Positions 54,051-64,000 of a stretch of DNA of 64,000 nucleotides are shown here, piece by piece. The number at the start of each line of letters is the position of its first letter. Position 1 is the stretch's first letter. The notes under the pieces were generated by a model. That model saw only the letters and a program-made list of their open reading frames with translations, was not told the origin of the DNA and ran no database searches. The DNA lies in NCBI GenBank assembly GCA_033439265.1, contig JAVTVX010000026.1:2097501-2161500 (forward strand). Reading direction: 5' to 3'. This DNA is from Dillenia suffruticosa. Lineage: Eukaryota > Streptophyta > Magnoliopsida > Dilleniales > Dilleniaceae. The translations under genes were made by a program, and so were the position numbers.

Positions 54051-55640
54051 CTAATCAAAATTCTGAGACTGCATCACTAAATTATCTGTATGGTCCTTCA
54101 TGCTCTCAGTTTTTAACCCAAACGGGCATGACTAACCACTCAAAGAACTTAACTGCCCTAGGACATCTGAATATTGTTTTATGCACATCTTCCGCCAAAA
54201 TGAAACTCTAGTTATAGATTGAAGCACCATCCAAAATTTTCAGGACTTTGTATGTTGCTGCGGCATCAACTACAAATCTGCCATGGCCATGATATAGTCA
54301 TGTTTTAGAGCTGCAAGGTTGGGGTTCCTGTAGTCTATGCAAATTCTGAACTTCCTTATTCTTCTTTCTAACGGGAACAATGTTAGCTAACCATTCAACA
54401 TACTTGGCGGGCTTAATGAAACTTGGCTTCATCAGTCTCCCCATCTCTTCGGGACTCACATTTGGACTGAACCTTCCTCGCAGTTGCTTGTAAAGCTTGA
54501 AGCCATCATTAAGTGGCAACCAAAATTCAATCAAATTCCTGAGCAAGCCTTGTGGTAACAGGCTTTCATTCGATGACAAAATTCTTCCTAACTGCTTTGG
54601 CTGTCATCCCGGCATCAACTAAGGGTGGTACCTGGGAATAATTCTACTGCAGTGGGTATTGCTTGAAAGTATTGATTGTTAGAGGGATCCTCTTTATTAG
54701 GTGGGCTGTTGAGAACGTTGTTTGGTTTCGGGCCTCACGGCGAATAGTGTGACAATGGATTCCTGGGTTGTTTTAGCATTGGAAAATAATCTCGAGGGTG
54801 ATCTTGCGGATTGTTCTGGGTATCATGGCCCTTTGGAACTGACTGACTAGTAGAACCAGCTGGTACATTAGCCTGCTCAGCTGAATTTGGCGGCGACTGT
54901 ATGTTCGGCAACCCAATGTTAGCTTCAGCATTTGGGGCCTACTGTATCGCAGGGTTGATTATTTTGAGGAATTTAAGATTGGCCAACATGGGTAGTTGAG
55001 TATTCACCTTCCTTGACTAGACGGCGTACCAAAATAGGCCTAGTTTTGATTGGACAAATTCGATAAGCCAACTGGTTGCAGGATTGATGGTTTTGGTTAT
55101 GATTTGTCGCTTTGTTAGGCAGTTCAGGAGTCTGATATATTTTCATGGGCTTGACAATCTCTTGCAATTGTTGGGAGAACACATTAACCAAATCATTAAT
55201 GCCCAAGTTGCTTAGGTGTTTGATGAAAGAAGAGGTCCCAGGGACGGGTTGCTCATCGTCGGAAGTTGATACACAGCCAGATCTGCTTCCAGAAAGTTGA
55301 TCATTTATGACCGGTATTGCGTGTGGGATTGCGGGCTGTGACGTTTCGACGCCTGGTCTGACCAAAGTAGGAAGCATGCCAAACTGTCCAGCAATGGGCT
55401 GAGATACAGCCGTATTGGATCCATTGGTGTCTGGACCACACTATGCTGATCAGTTCGTGGAACATGATTGGTAGACTCAGTAGCCAATTGAATCAGGTTC
55501 TGTTGCGGATTAGACGCAGGTGATGGAGATCGAAAATCAGACAGGAAGTCATGTTGACAGGTGACGCCTATCCTTTTGTTGCCACCACGTGGTGGAGTCA
55601 TCATTTTCCTTTTCAATAACTTGCTTGATCTTATTTGCAC
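54051..55640 (-). mobile_element. Element G, right part: Ty3/Tat-type remnant, minus strand
   Basis: The minus strand carries Ty3 reverse transcriptase text near 54.58-54.25 kb. It includes SFIKPAKYVEWLANIVPV and then AAATYKVLKILDG and EDVHKTIFRCP blocks. Further to the right is a decayed upstream region rich in Gln, Asn, Pro and Ser (about 55.64-54.97 kb), probably gag or spacer. I could not find the LTRs. It is interrupted by element F within reverse transcriptase. Many breaks; old. Confidence 0.7.
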
Positions 55641-55648
55641 ACAAAGGA

Positions 55649-55759
55649 TACTTGATGAGACCCAATGGCAAGCCGCTTTTCAATACAAAGGTGCTAAAAA
55701 GAGTGTTACACCGATGCAGTTAGTCAAACAACCGGCTGAACTACAATATAAATAGATAT
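55649..55759 (+). other. Possible terminal host exon (unrecognised)
   Basis: The plus strand reads an open stretch (DETQWQAAFQYKGAKKSV, then TPMQLVKQPAELQYK) ending in TAG. It is preceded by a pyrimidine-rich run and CACACAAAG, a plausible splice acceptor. The composition is protein-like, unlike the AT-rich flanks. I do not recognise the family and see no upstream exon, because the sequence to the left is element G. It may be a relic exon cut off by the insertions. Confidence 0.25.
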
Positions 55760-57648
55760 TTTAAACACTCTTTATTCTCATTTGTTCTAAATGTTTACGT
55801 TAAAAAGCAAATTGTATCAGTTCAATTATGAATTCTAAGGATACTCTATAATTTTTTGAATTAAGACTATAACGGTAATTTAATTAAAATCAATGGGGTT
55901 AAAATTCAAAAATTTTATTTACATTTAAGCAAACTTGAAATTCCAATTAAAAAAAATACAAACCAGGATTATGAAAAAAGAAAAAAGCGCTAAAGACTAA
56001 TAAACTAGGGACGTAGACCAATGTCCTGTGGATATAGTGTTCGATCACTAATTTTTTTTAATTAAAATTTTGAATTCGTATTTTGAGAATAAAAAAACGG
56101 GTATCGGAATAGCTAACCCCTAAATATTTATTACATTGTTTGAATCAAATTAAACGTATAATTTAGATACCGGTAAGTAAAAAAATATTGGTAAAAAGGC
56201 CTAGGGATTTGGAGAGTAGAGAACATAAGGCATGGTTTAGGTTCGCGCTAATCCTCCCGGACAAATATACGCTTCTGAATTCAAAGCTCTTAACAGACCA
56301 ACCGTCCGGAAAGAGCGAGGTTTTCCAATTGTTGTTCAACAGAAATGCCCATTGGGCCTCAACTCTTCACTCCTGGCCCATTATGCCTTTAAAGCCCCGT
56401 AGTGTATTCCACATATACTCCTTTGTTTTCTGATTTGGCCCAACCTAATCGATTTTTTTCTTTTCTTTTCTTTTTTAATTGGACCGACCAGTATCCAAGT
56501 TTACTTTATTAATTCGATTCGAGTATTGTGAAACCCTATTAAAGAGTTGACTCTTCCAAATTTTTTTTCTTCATTCCTAAGACTCAAACTCGAGATTTTT
56601 TATTAAAGGGATAAAGTATTCGACTACTCAACCCAAATAAGTTTTATGACCGGAGCCTCCAAGTGATTTCTTCCCAAATGCTTGGTGCTAAAAGTTCCCA
56701 AATTATAACCTTTTTTTTTTTTTGTTTTTTCTTGTTTTATAATAATTTGGTCCTAGCATTTGGTTCTAATTATTAGTACTTACCTTTAGGTGAAAATCTA
56801 GTACCATATTTTATTAAAAATTTTGAAAACATTTATCAATAATTATGATTTCAAAGATTGTAACCGTTTCTGTTACCGAAATAAAGATGCACAATGATCT
56901 TGTATTTTTAGGTAAAAATGATACACATCAAGTGTATTGTTATACAAATGCAAGAAAAATATAATAAAAGAAATGTCAACTATAGTTCATTGTACATATA
57001 AGTAGGACTAATGCATATTTAATTAAAATTCTAGTACATATGGTGGGAAAATAAATATATATTAAAATTTTTGATTTTTCATTTGGAGAGAAACTTAGTA
57101 CATTAATTAAAAATAGTGTACATTTTTTCTCAAATATGCTATGTAACTCTTTGTGCTTATGGTAAAAATATATATATATATTTTAATTTTACATATTTTT
57201 TTAATCATGGAAGATAATTAGTTGAATATATAAATAATAATTTTTTATGCATTGCTCAAATAAAGGTACGTATCGACCTTGCACATATAAGTAGAATTAA
57301 TATATATATATATATATATTAATTTAATTCTTTTACATATAATGACAGAAATGGAAAAATATATAAAAGTTAATGACAAAAATGTATTTTTAAAGAGGAA
57401 TAAAATACATTTAAATGAAAATTTTGTATATATTGCTCAAATAATGATATATAGGTAATCGTAGATATCACTAAAAATACAGTATATTTTTCCAAAATTT
57501 GTAAATAACATTGAAATTATAATATATAATTTGTTGTCCATATAAATGAAAATTTCTATATATCACTAAAAGGAAGGTATCCATCAGTCTTGTTCATATA
57601 GACAGAAAATAATGAACATGTCAGCTAAAATCTAATTCATACGATTGG

Positions 57649-57702
<54 letters not shown>

Positions 57703-58150
57703 AAAGATAAAATAAATATTAAAAATGGTGGATTGTACAATTTAGTGGAAGTCTAATCCTTTTTTCAAAAGAAAAATCTTATACATATCGGTGGTTTTTA
57801 GAGTAAATGGCTGAGATTAAATTTTCTAATCACAAATGAGTGACAGAGAGAGGTCCTTTTAGAGATATCCGATTGGTGAAGACGTCTTGTTCAAGTGTTT
57901 TCGGACACATTTTCATGATTTTTACGATTATAACCAAAAGTATAACCAAAAGAGAAAAAGAGATAGAGAAGCCTCAATTGTTTGAAAGTATACGAAAGTG
58001 ACATATAGATTAAAATTAAAACAAATTTATGAACAGCTCTCTTTGGCTTGATTTCTCCTTCACAAAGTCTAATTTACATTGAACATTACTCATGAAAAAC
58101 ATATATATATACTGTTAGCAAAAAGGGGTACAACATTTTAAATGAATAGT
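55760..58150. other. AT-rich intergenic region
   Basis: I see no gene. TA runs are at about 57299-57320 and 57658-57702. From about 56880 to 57760 loosely similar phrases (CATATAAGTAG, then AATT-rich text, then ACATAT.ATGG and GGAAAA) recur at 200-350-bp spacing, suggesting a degenerate repeat. A less AT-rich patch at 56190-56440 has no recognisable product. Confidence 0.5.
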
Positions 58151-58392
58151 GAGATGTATTCAAGAATGGAAAATTAAACCAGCAACTCATCAATTTTGAC
58201 AGTATATCCTTCAAGTGCTACCTCTCCTGAGCAACATACAACAGGCTATAGCCAGTTGGGAGATGCTTGATGAACATCAGACTGTTTCCGGTGTTCCCAT
58301 GTTCTTTCTCTATAAATTACGTGTAATAGACTTATTTCTCATTTGGTATGTATCAAAAATGCAAGCCGGTAGACCTAGTAAAAGGCAACTCA

Positions 58393-61367
58393 CTAATCCA
58401 ATGCAGCTTTCCTACGAGTGGTTATTGGCTTAGGCAAACCATCAAAGATTGGTCTTGCAATTGCTGAACTAGAGAGAGCCTGGAAATCCTGCATCAAACT
58501 CCGCTTTGACTTGAGGCGGAATGCTGAATTACTGTTCTCCGGGTCCTGCAGATTTGATAAGCTTGATGACTTCCTTACTCCACTGAAATGGTCTGCCAAA
58601 CTGGGTTTGCAGAGACCAAGCACAATTGGATTGGATGTACCGGCTTCGGCTTCGGCTACCACAGCCGTTCGGCCTGCTGAATTAGTTCTAAGAGCCAAAC
58701 CCTTTCCCGTAAGTGCAGAAACGGCACTGCCACTGCTGCTATCTTCCTTTAGTAGCAATTCAGGGGTTCTGGCTGTGAAGTCAGCTTCAGATTTCTGCCG
58801 CCTCCTGACTAGTTTGTCACTCCATTTGTCAGAATCACTATCCCTAGCTTCAATGACAGGGACCTCATCAAACAGGTCACCGCTCTCCAAATATAAATTA
58901 TTAGATACACTTTTAGATTTGCAGTGATGCCTCAAGGGTGGATTAGAACGAGATGAGGGTGTAAGAAATGGTCCATCTTCCAAGTAATGATCGCTTTCTC
59001 TTCTGTATGCAGCCATTTCAAAGCCCTCAGGCACGTTCTTTTGATTTGTTGGTTTTAGCCCATAGAAACCCTGGAAACTGGTCATAGCCGGAGAAGGCTT
59101 TGCCTGAGGAGCTTTCAGTTTCAAGGAATGAAATGATTCAAACAACTCGGGATGCACATGATAGGCCGAGGTCTGATCAGAGCTATCCTGACTGCATAAA
59201 TTATGACAACACACGGATGATGGTATGAGACTGAGACCTACGATTAATCATAGTGCAATATCGATATTAAAGAAATGTGAAAACATTTCTAGCATGTGAA
59301 GTGGACAAATTGTCCTGTCCCAGGAAACTTGTTTGAACATACTCCCAGCCATGGTAATCAAATCAAGATTCAAATCCTTAAAACCTCATTTTTTGAATCG
59401 TGAATTTTCAGATCTAGATTTATGTGTATATAATAACCTTTTAAAACCTACTTACATAATATACTAAAATAAAGATGATTCATTTCTTGGGTTCAAATAA
59501 GTAACTACTAACTAGTAGAAACATAATTTTAGTCGTGATATCCAAAATGTTTCAAAATTTACAACTTTTAAAGATTCAAGCAATTTTAGTTGTACAATAG
59601 TCGCAAATCGGGTTCAAATATTAAGATTTTTACATATTTAAGATTCATCTGTCAGAACTAAATCATTTTCTGTTTGAATTGAATCAATCCTGGCATTCAA
59701 ATTGCGAATTGTAAAATTCTAATTGTCATGCTCCCAACTAATTCTCAAATTTGACCTTCTAGAATATGATCAGGCAACTATCAACTAATTTAGTAACTGC
59801 AAATGAATCTTTCCTGATAGAATAGGTGACAAGGCACTTCTTAGCCATTAACCCATAACTTTAGTTCAATCCTAAAGTTCATAGCATCTAAAGAGAGCCC
59901 CTGCTAAAACTGAATGCATGAAGGCTCCTAAAGTTCTAGCATGTGAAGTGGACAAATTGTCCTGTCCCAGGAAACTTGTTTGAACATACTCCCAGCCATG
60001 GTAATCAAATCAAGATTCAAATCCTTAAAACCTCATTTTTTGAATCGTGAATTTTCAGATCTAGATTTATGTGTATATAATAACCTTTTAAAACCTACTT
60101 ACATAATATACTAAAATAAAGATGATTCATTTCTTGGGTTCAAATAAGTAACTACTAACTAGTAGAAACATAATTTTAGTCGTGATATCCAAAATGTTTC
60201 AAAATTTACAACTTTTAAAGATTCAAGCAATTTTAGTTGTACAATAGTGGCAAATCGGGTTCAAATATTAAGATTTTTACATATTTAAGATTCATCTGTC
60301 AGAACTAAATCATTTTCTGTTTGAATTGAATCAATCCTGACATTCAAATTGCGAATTGTAAAATTCTAATTGTCATGCTCCCAACTAATTCTCAAATTTG
60401 ACCTTCTAGAATATGATCAGGCAACTATCAACTAATTTAGTAACTGCAAATGAATCTTTCCTGATACAATAGGTGACAAGGCACTTCTTAGCCATTAACC
60501 CATAACTTTAGTTCAATCCTAAAGTTCATAGCATCTAAAGAGAGGCCCTGCTAAAACTGAATGCATGAAGGCTCCTTAAGAAAGGAAGAAATATGGCAGT
60601 TCAGGTGTTAGAAACTTCATTTCACCTTGCAACAATATTGGTTTCTTCCCATGCTAAGCCTAAGGGTAGTGGCAACTGCATGTGGTTGATGTGTTAACCA
60701 GGAATACATTATGAACGTAGTGGCTGAGGATTTCCGGCCATTATTTAAGAAAAAATTTTCTGTTCCTTTCTTTCCCCCCCCCCCCTTTTAAAAGATCTAT
60801 ACAACATAGCCAAAATCCTTAACTCAGACCTAAACAATTATTAAACACGTAGGAGTACTAAAAGGTCCTTGTCAGGCTAGGAAGTGTGTGAGGGTAACTG
60901 GAAATAAGTAGAAACAGCATAACAACAGGTATCTACAGGACCTCATGAACAAGAGAGGATTCTAATTAACCTTGATTGGATTCTCGAAGCATATGGCTCT
61001 AGATTGGGCATAGCTACCATAGCTAGACCAGAATGTCTGTGCAGTATGAAACACATATGCATGTACACACACAGAAAGATGGAACACAAATATCTGCTAC
61101 AAGCAACACTAATAGGCAGATTAAGATGGCGATATCAGTTGGTATTACTTGATATGAGGAGACATGTATAGAATTAACCCAATAAAAAAAAATTCTAAAA
61201 AAAACCCTATCGCAAAACTAATTCCAAATCTAATCTAGAATAGTCGAGTGTTCTACACTCGACGAATACTAATGGTTGAGTGCTCAACACTCGACCAATA
61301 TTCATGAGTGTGGAAAAATGCACGAATAGCTTCTTCCGCTTCAAACGTGGGCTTCATGTTCGGGAAT

Positions 61368-61408
<41 letters not shown>

Positions 61409-61531
61409 ACACCTGCAACTTAACAACAGACATGGGCTTCGTGTCTGTGGACTTCGGCTTTGATCTTCCGCAAATCGTCCTGTTCTCCTTGCAAGGCTTC
61501 ATGGCAAGAGGTCTGCACCTGCAACTCTGCT

Positions 61532-61576
<45 letters not shown>

Positions 61577-62490
61577 TGGGGAAAATTTCTTGGCAAGAGG
61601 TCTCTATTCATGGCCGAGTTGTTCGTCTGAATGTTCAACACTCGATCAACAATTTTTGTCAAACGTTGAACACTCGACCAACAGTTTTCGTCTGAGTGTT
61701 GAACACTCGACCAACAGTTTTCGTCTGAGTTTTGAACACTCGAACATGCTGGGTTAGATTTGGAATTAATTTCGGGATAGTATTTTTCTAGAAATTAAAA
61801 AAAAAAATGGGGTTAATCCCATAGATGTCTCTAATATTAGCTAATAAGTGAAGAAATTCAATTTACAAGAAAACCCAGAAAATAGGCCAATCAGGACAGA
61901 AAGCATGATTTCATTTCAAGATGCTAAATGAAAATTTAGAAATGACACGCTAACCTCTGCTAAAGGGTTTTCTCGTATCATAGAGATAAAAAAGGGCACA
62001 AGAAGGAAAGGATCAAGCTCTGTACCCTGACAAAACTGAGAGAGAACAAACTATACAAGCACCCCCAATGAGACCCATAAAAGCAACACATGAGAGAGAG
62101 AGAGAGAGAGAGAGAGAACCTTGGATAGGTCAATTTAGAAGGAGGGTGTCTTCCAGGTTGGGGTATATGGAGGGACTTGAGCGCAAACATTTGAAGATCC
62201 GTAACAAGCCCATTCATCCTTTTAATATCAGCCACCTACGCAATGATACCATTTCAACATGTTGAACACAACCATAATCCAAATTCAAATCAATACCAAA
62301 AAGAGAGGGAATCAAATTGAAAAATTCAGACCTCCACACCGTATTTGATGGCAACGCCAGCGAGAGTGTCCATTTTCGAGACAGGGTGTTCTATGAAACC
62401 AACGGCGGTCGGATTTCCATCTCCATCTATATCTACATCCTCATATTGATTCGTAACAACAGCGTCACGTCGCTCTCTTTCCCATTCCAT
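58393..62490 (-). CDS. LysM domain-containing protein (plant intracellular type), three exons
   Basis: Exons on the minus strand: 62490-62332, 62235-62120 and 59191-58393. Introns have GT..AG ends and the phases join correctly (GAG|GTG; AG|T). The product is 357 residues. A single LysM domain lies at about residues 34-78 (MDTLAGVAIKYGVE, then ADIKRMNGLVTDLQMFALK), split by intron 1. The rest is low-complexity with conserved blocks: SPAMTSFQGFYGLKP near 125-139, DKWSDKLVRRRQKSEADF at 213-230, VRKSSSLSNL near 297-306, and the end DGLPKPITTRRKAALD. This order matches Arabidopsis At5g08200/At5g23130 as I remember them. No signal peptide or membrane segment is seen, so an intracellular role rather than a surface receptor is likely; the function is unknown. 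The start ATG (62490) has purine at -3 and G at +4, with an in-frame stop upstream. Intron 2 is 2.9 kb and full of repeats. Confidence 0.88.
59288..60580. repeat. 647-bp tandem duplication in intron 2 of the LysM gene
   Basis: A segment beginning CTAGCATGTGAAGTGGAC at 59289 is repeated at 59936, and both copies end at GAAGGCTCCT (59929 and 60576). I count about four base differences over 647 bp, so the duplication is recent. No open frame or transposon end is seen in the unit. Confidence 0.93.
60774..60786. repeat. Poly-C tract in intron 2
   Basis: A run of about 12-13 C residues lies between TTCTTT and TTTTAAAAG. It is a homopolymer on the plus strand, hence poly-G in the transcript. Confidence 0.7.
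61159..61831. mobile_element. Mutator-type MITE in intron 2 of the LysM gene
   Basis: Terminal inverted repeats of about 100 bp: the left begins GAGACATGTATAG, and the reverse complement of the right begins GAGACATCTATGG. Both continue through ATTAACCC, a poly-A stretch, TAATTCCAAATCTAA and CGAGTGTT. Flanking 9-bp sequences TGATATGAG (61150-61158) and TAATATTAG (61832-61840) match at 7 of 9, as a decayed Mutator-size target duplication would. The inside carries repeated GTTGAACACTCGACCAACA units near the right end, their inverse near the left end, an AG tract (61369-61405) and a CT tract (61537-61574). No transposase. Confidence 0.7.
62092..62117. repeat. GA/CT microsatellite at the intron 2 donor
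   Basis: About 13 GA units on the plus strand. In the transcript this is a CT run starting right after the GTT of the intron 2 donor, only a few bases from exon 2. Confidence 0.85.
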
Positions 62491-62512
62491 CTCTCTCTGT
62501 CTCCAATTTCAT
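62465..62512 (-). other. Short upstream ORF overlapping the LysM start codon
   Basis: An ATG at 62512 opens a 15-codon frame (MKLETERDGMGKRAT) that ends at TGA (62467-62465). It runs over the main ATG at 62490 in another frame. Its context is weak (T at -3), whereas the main start has purine at -3 and G at +4. It matters only if transcription starts upstream of 62512. Confidence 0.5.
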
Positions 62513-62760
62513 CCAAATTGTCTGATCAGGATCGAATAATTACTGGGGGGCGTGGGGCGTACTGGATCTGACGGGGGGTTGTCGGTGGCGGAGGCGAGCG
62601 AATCGTGGGGGTGTAGGCGTGGAAAATCTATTATTGAATTTTGGGAGAAAGAGAAAGAGAGAATGAGAAGGTATGTTTTGTGTGAAAGAGTTTGGCAAGG
62701 CAAGGAACCAACGGTGTAAGAGAGGGAACGGGTAGGTTGTTTCCCTGCGCAAGGGGGGCC
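62491..62760 (-). promoter_or_regulatory. 5' leader and proximal promoter region of the LysM gene
   Basis: The minus strand is pyrimidine-rich (repeated CTCTCTTTCTC and TCTCATTCTC), typical of plant 5' leaders. It is markedly less AT-rich than the sequence beyond 62760. I could not fix a TATA box or transcription start. Confidence 0.4.
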
Positions 62761-62762
62761 TT

Positions 62763-64000
62763 TAATGATGGCTCCTTTTGTTTATTTCATTTATTATTAT
62801 TCTCTTGCAATATTTAATTTCATTTGCACCCATAGGAATGACTCGATCATCAAGCACATCCCCCAAAAGAAAAGCCATTTCAATCGCACACCTGAAATAA
62901 TTTGGTAAGTTCCATTTTAGTGTGATTAAAAAGTAATCACGAAGACGTTTCAAACGGCCCGCGGCACCGGATAACATCGGTTGATATAGTATTAAAAAAA
63001 TATAATAATATAAAAATTTATGAATTGATTTACGATGATATGATAAAAGAAATGGTATCTATAAATTTTGATTTTGATTTTTTATTTAAAAAAAATGAAA
63101 CCAGTAATTTTTTATTAAAAATTAAGTATCAATAAGTTATAATATTAAAAATAAAATATTATAATTATCTATTAGATATGTGAGTAGTGTCGCATTTTAG
63201 TAAAATTATGTAATTTTTTCAAAAATGATAAAAATGACAGGTAGTTTTAGGTATATTCACTAAACTGCATTAATTTTGATTCCTTTGTACCCCATGAGGA
63301 TACGTACAAGAAAATTTGAGTTCAAACCTTTCTCCATTTATTTTATTCTTTGTACATTTATTTTTTATTTATTTATTTTTTGGCTCAAGTTCTCATATTT
63401 TTTTATTTTTTTTATTTCGATTTTAAAATTAAAACTAAAACTATTTAAAAATAAAACCGAAATCAACACTTTACAACCGATGGCTTTGGAACCAGAAATG
63501 GTCCTTCAAGGGTCGGTGCCAATTTCTTTACATTTGAAACCGAGAACCAAGAGTTTTGACACCATAGTCATGTCTAATTAATGATACGATAAATATGTTA
63601 CAAATTTTATATCGGATCCCTAAATAATCATAAAATAGTACTTAAATTCAATAAATTTTCTCACCCAACAACTCAATCTTTTAGATTGAGTTCTCTTATT
63701 AAATTTCAGTTCATTACTTGGATTCGTGATAAAATATTGATAGCATGATTTGCTTGGCTAAGGACTTTTGAGTCCGGTTATAATAATTATTTTTTTGTTA
63801 ATTTGAGATTTTGAGTTTGTATTCCTAACTCCCTCCCACAAGATAATACTTTCTTTATAACAAAAAGGAGTAATATAATATGCACAAAAACAATCTTGTA
63901 TGTTGTAGGCATACTTACTATTAATGATAAGTTTATATATGTGAATCGAAAAAGTCTATAGATTCTTGTTAGAGACTTAGTGTTCGTTTGATATGACTTT
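62763..64000. other. AT-rich intergenic region
   Basis: No supported gene is present. The 101-codon plus-strand frame at 63276-63581 is Phe/Leu/Ile-rich from a T-rich run and has no recognisable domain. Confidence 0.5.

Noticed and set aside
58418-58927. 169-codon plus-strand open frame
   Set aside because: Antisense shadow of exon 3 of the LysM gene, whose minus-strand reading has clear conserved blocks and a consistent splice model.
59288-60580. Tandem duplication considered as a pair of LTRs or a transposon
   Set aside because: The copies abut directly with no interior, no terminal TG..CA or inverted repeats and no target duplication; simple tandem duplication fits.
61366-61695. Open frames with Arg-Glu and Ser-Leu runs
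   Set aside because: These are translations of the AG and CT microsatellites inside the intronic MITE.
63276-63581. 101-codon plus-strand open frame
   Set aside because: T-rich low-complexity sequence with a Phe/Leu/Ile-rich product, no domain and no splice context.

Overview
The window looks like nuclear DNA of a flowering plant, most likely a eudicot. It is AT-rich and dominated by old, nested LTR retrotransposons of the plant Ty3 (Tat and Del/Tekay) and Copia (Sirevirus and one other) groups. One clearly recognisable host gene lies at the right end: a three-exon gene for a plant LysM-domain protein of the type seen in Arabidopsis At5g08200/At5g23130 (from memory, not searched). No rRNA, tRNA, CRISPR or bacterial features were seen.

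Layout. 1-1.2 kb: AT-rich intergenic DNA with a long foldback repeat. 1.2-4.4 kb: an eroded minus-strand LTR element. 4.5-7.5 kb: Tat-type element A (minus). 7.5-8.4 kb: unassigned. 8.4-14.7 kb: Tat-type element B (plus). 14.7-16.1 kb: unassigned. 16.1-25.3 kb: Del/Tekay chromovirus C (minus). 25.4-46.0 kb: Tat-type element D (minus), split by a Sirevirus E (plus, 27.9-41.8 kb). E is itself interrupted by a Del-type solo LTR (36.6-39.4 kb). 46.0-55.6 kb: Ty3 remnant G (minus), split by the youngest insertion, Copia element F (plus, 46.7-54.1 kb). 55.6-58.2 kb: AT-rich intergenic DNA. 58.4-62.5 kb: the LysM gene (minus). 62.5-64 kb: its upstream region and AT-rich DNA.

Target-site duplications support most boundaries: ATATT for B, AAATC for C, TTGGC for the solo LTR, GGCTA/GGTTA for E, CTGAT/CTAAT for F and a weaker ATATC/ATACC for A. 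Nesting gives a relative order: E is younger than D, the solo LTR is younger than E, and F is younger than G. All elements are fossils. F is nearly whole and has about 14 differences between its two 445-bp LTRs by my count; the others are heavily decayed.

Most interesting points: (1) elements A, B and D share LTR ends and all begin their coding region at the pol side only about 70-85 nt inside the 5' LTR, with no gag, which suggests a gag-less family mobilised in trans; (2) B and D each carry tandem repeats between pol and the 3' LTR; (3) the Sirevirus LTRs hold about twenty GTCGAC-type palindromes, many in the form expected from CpG deamination; (4) intron 2 of the LysM gene carries a recent 647-bp tandem duplication and a Mutator-type MITE; (5) F has a strikingly GC-rich leader in an AT-rich setting.
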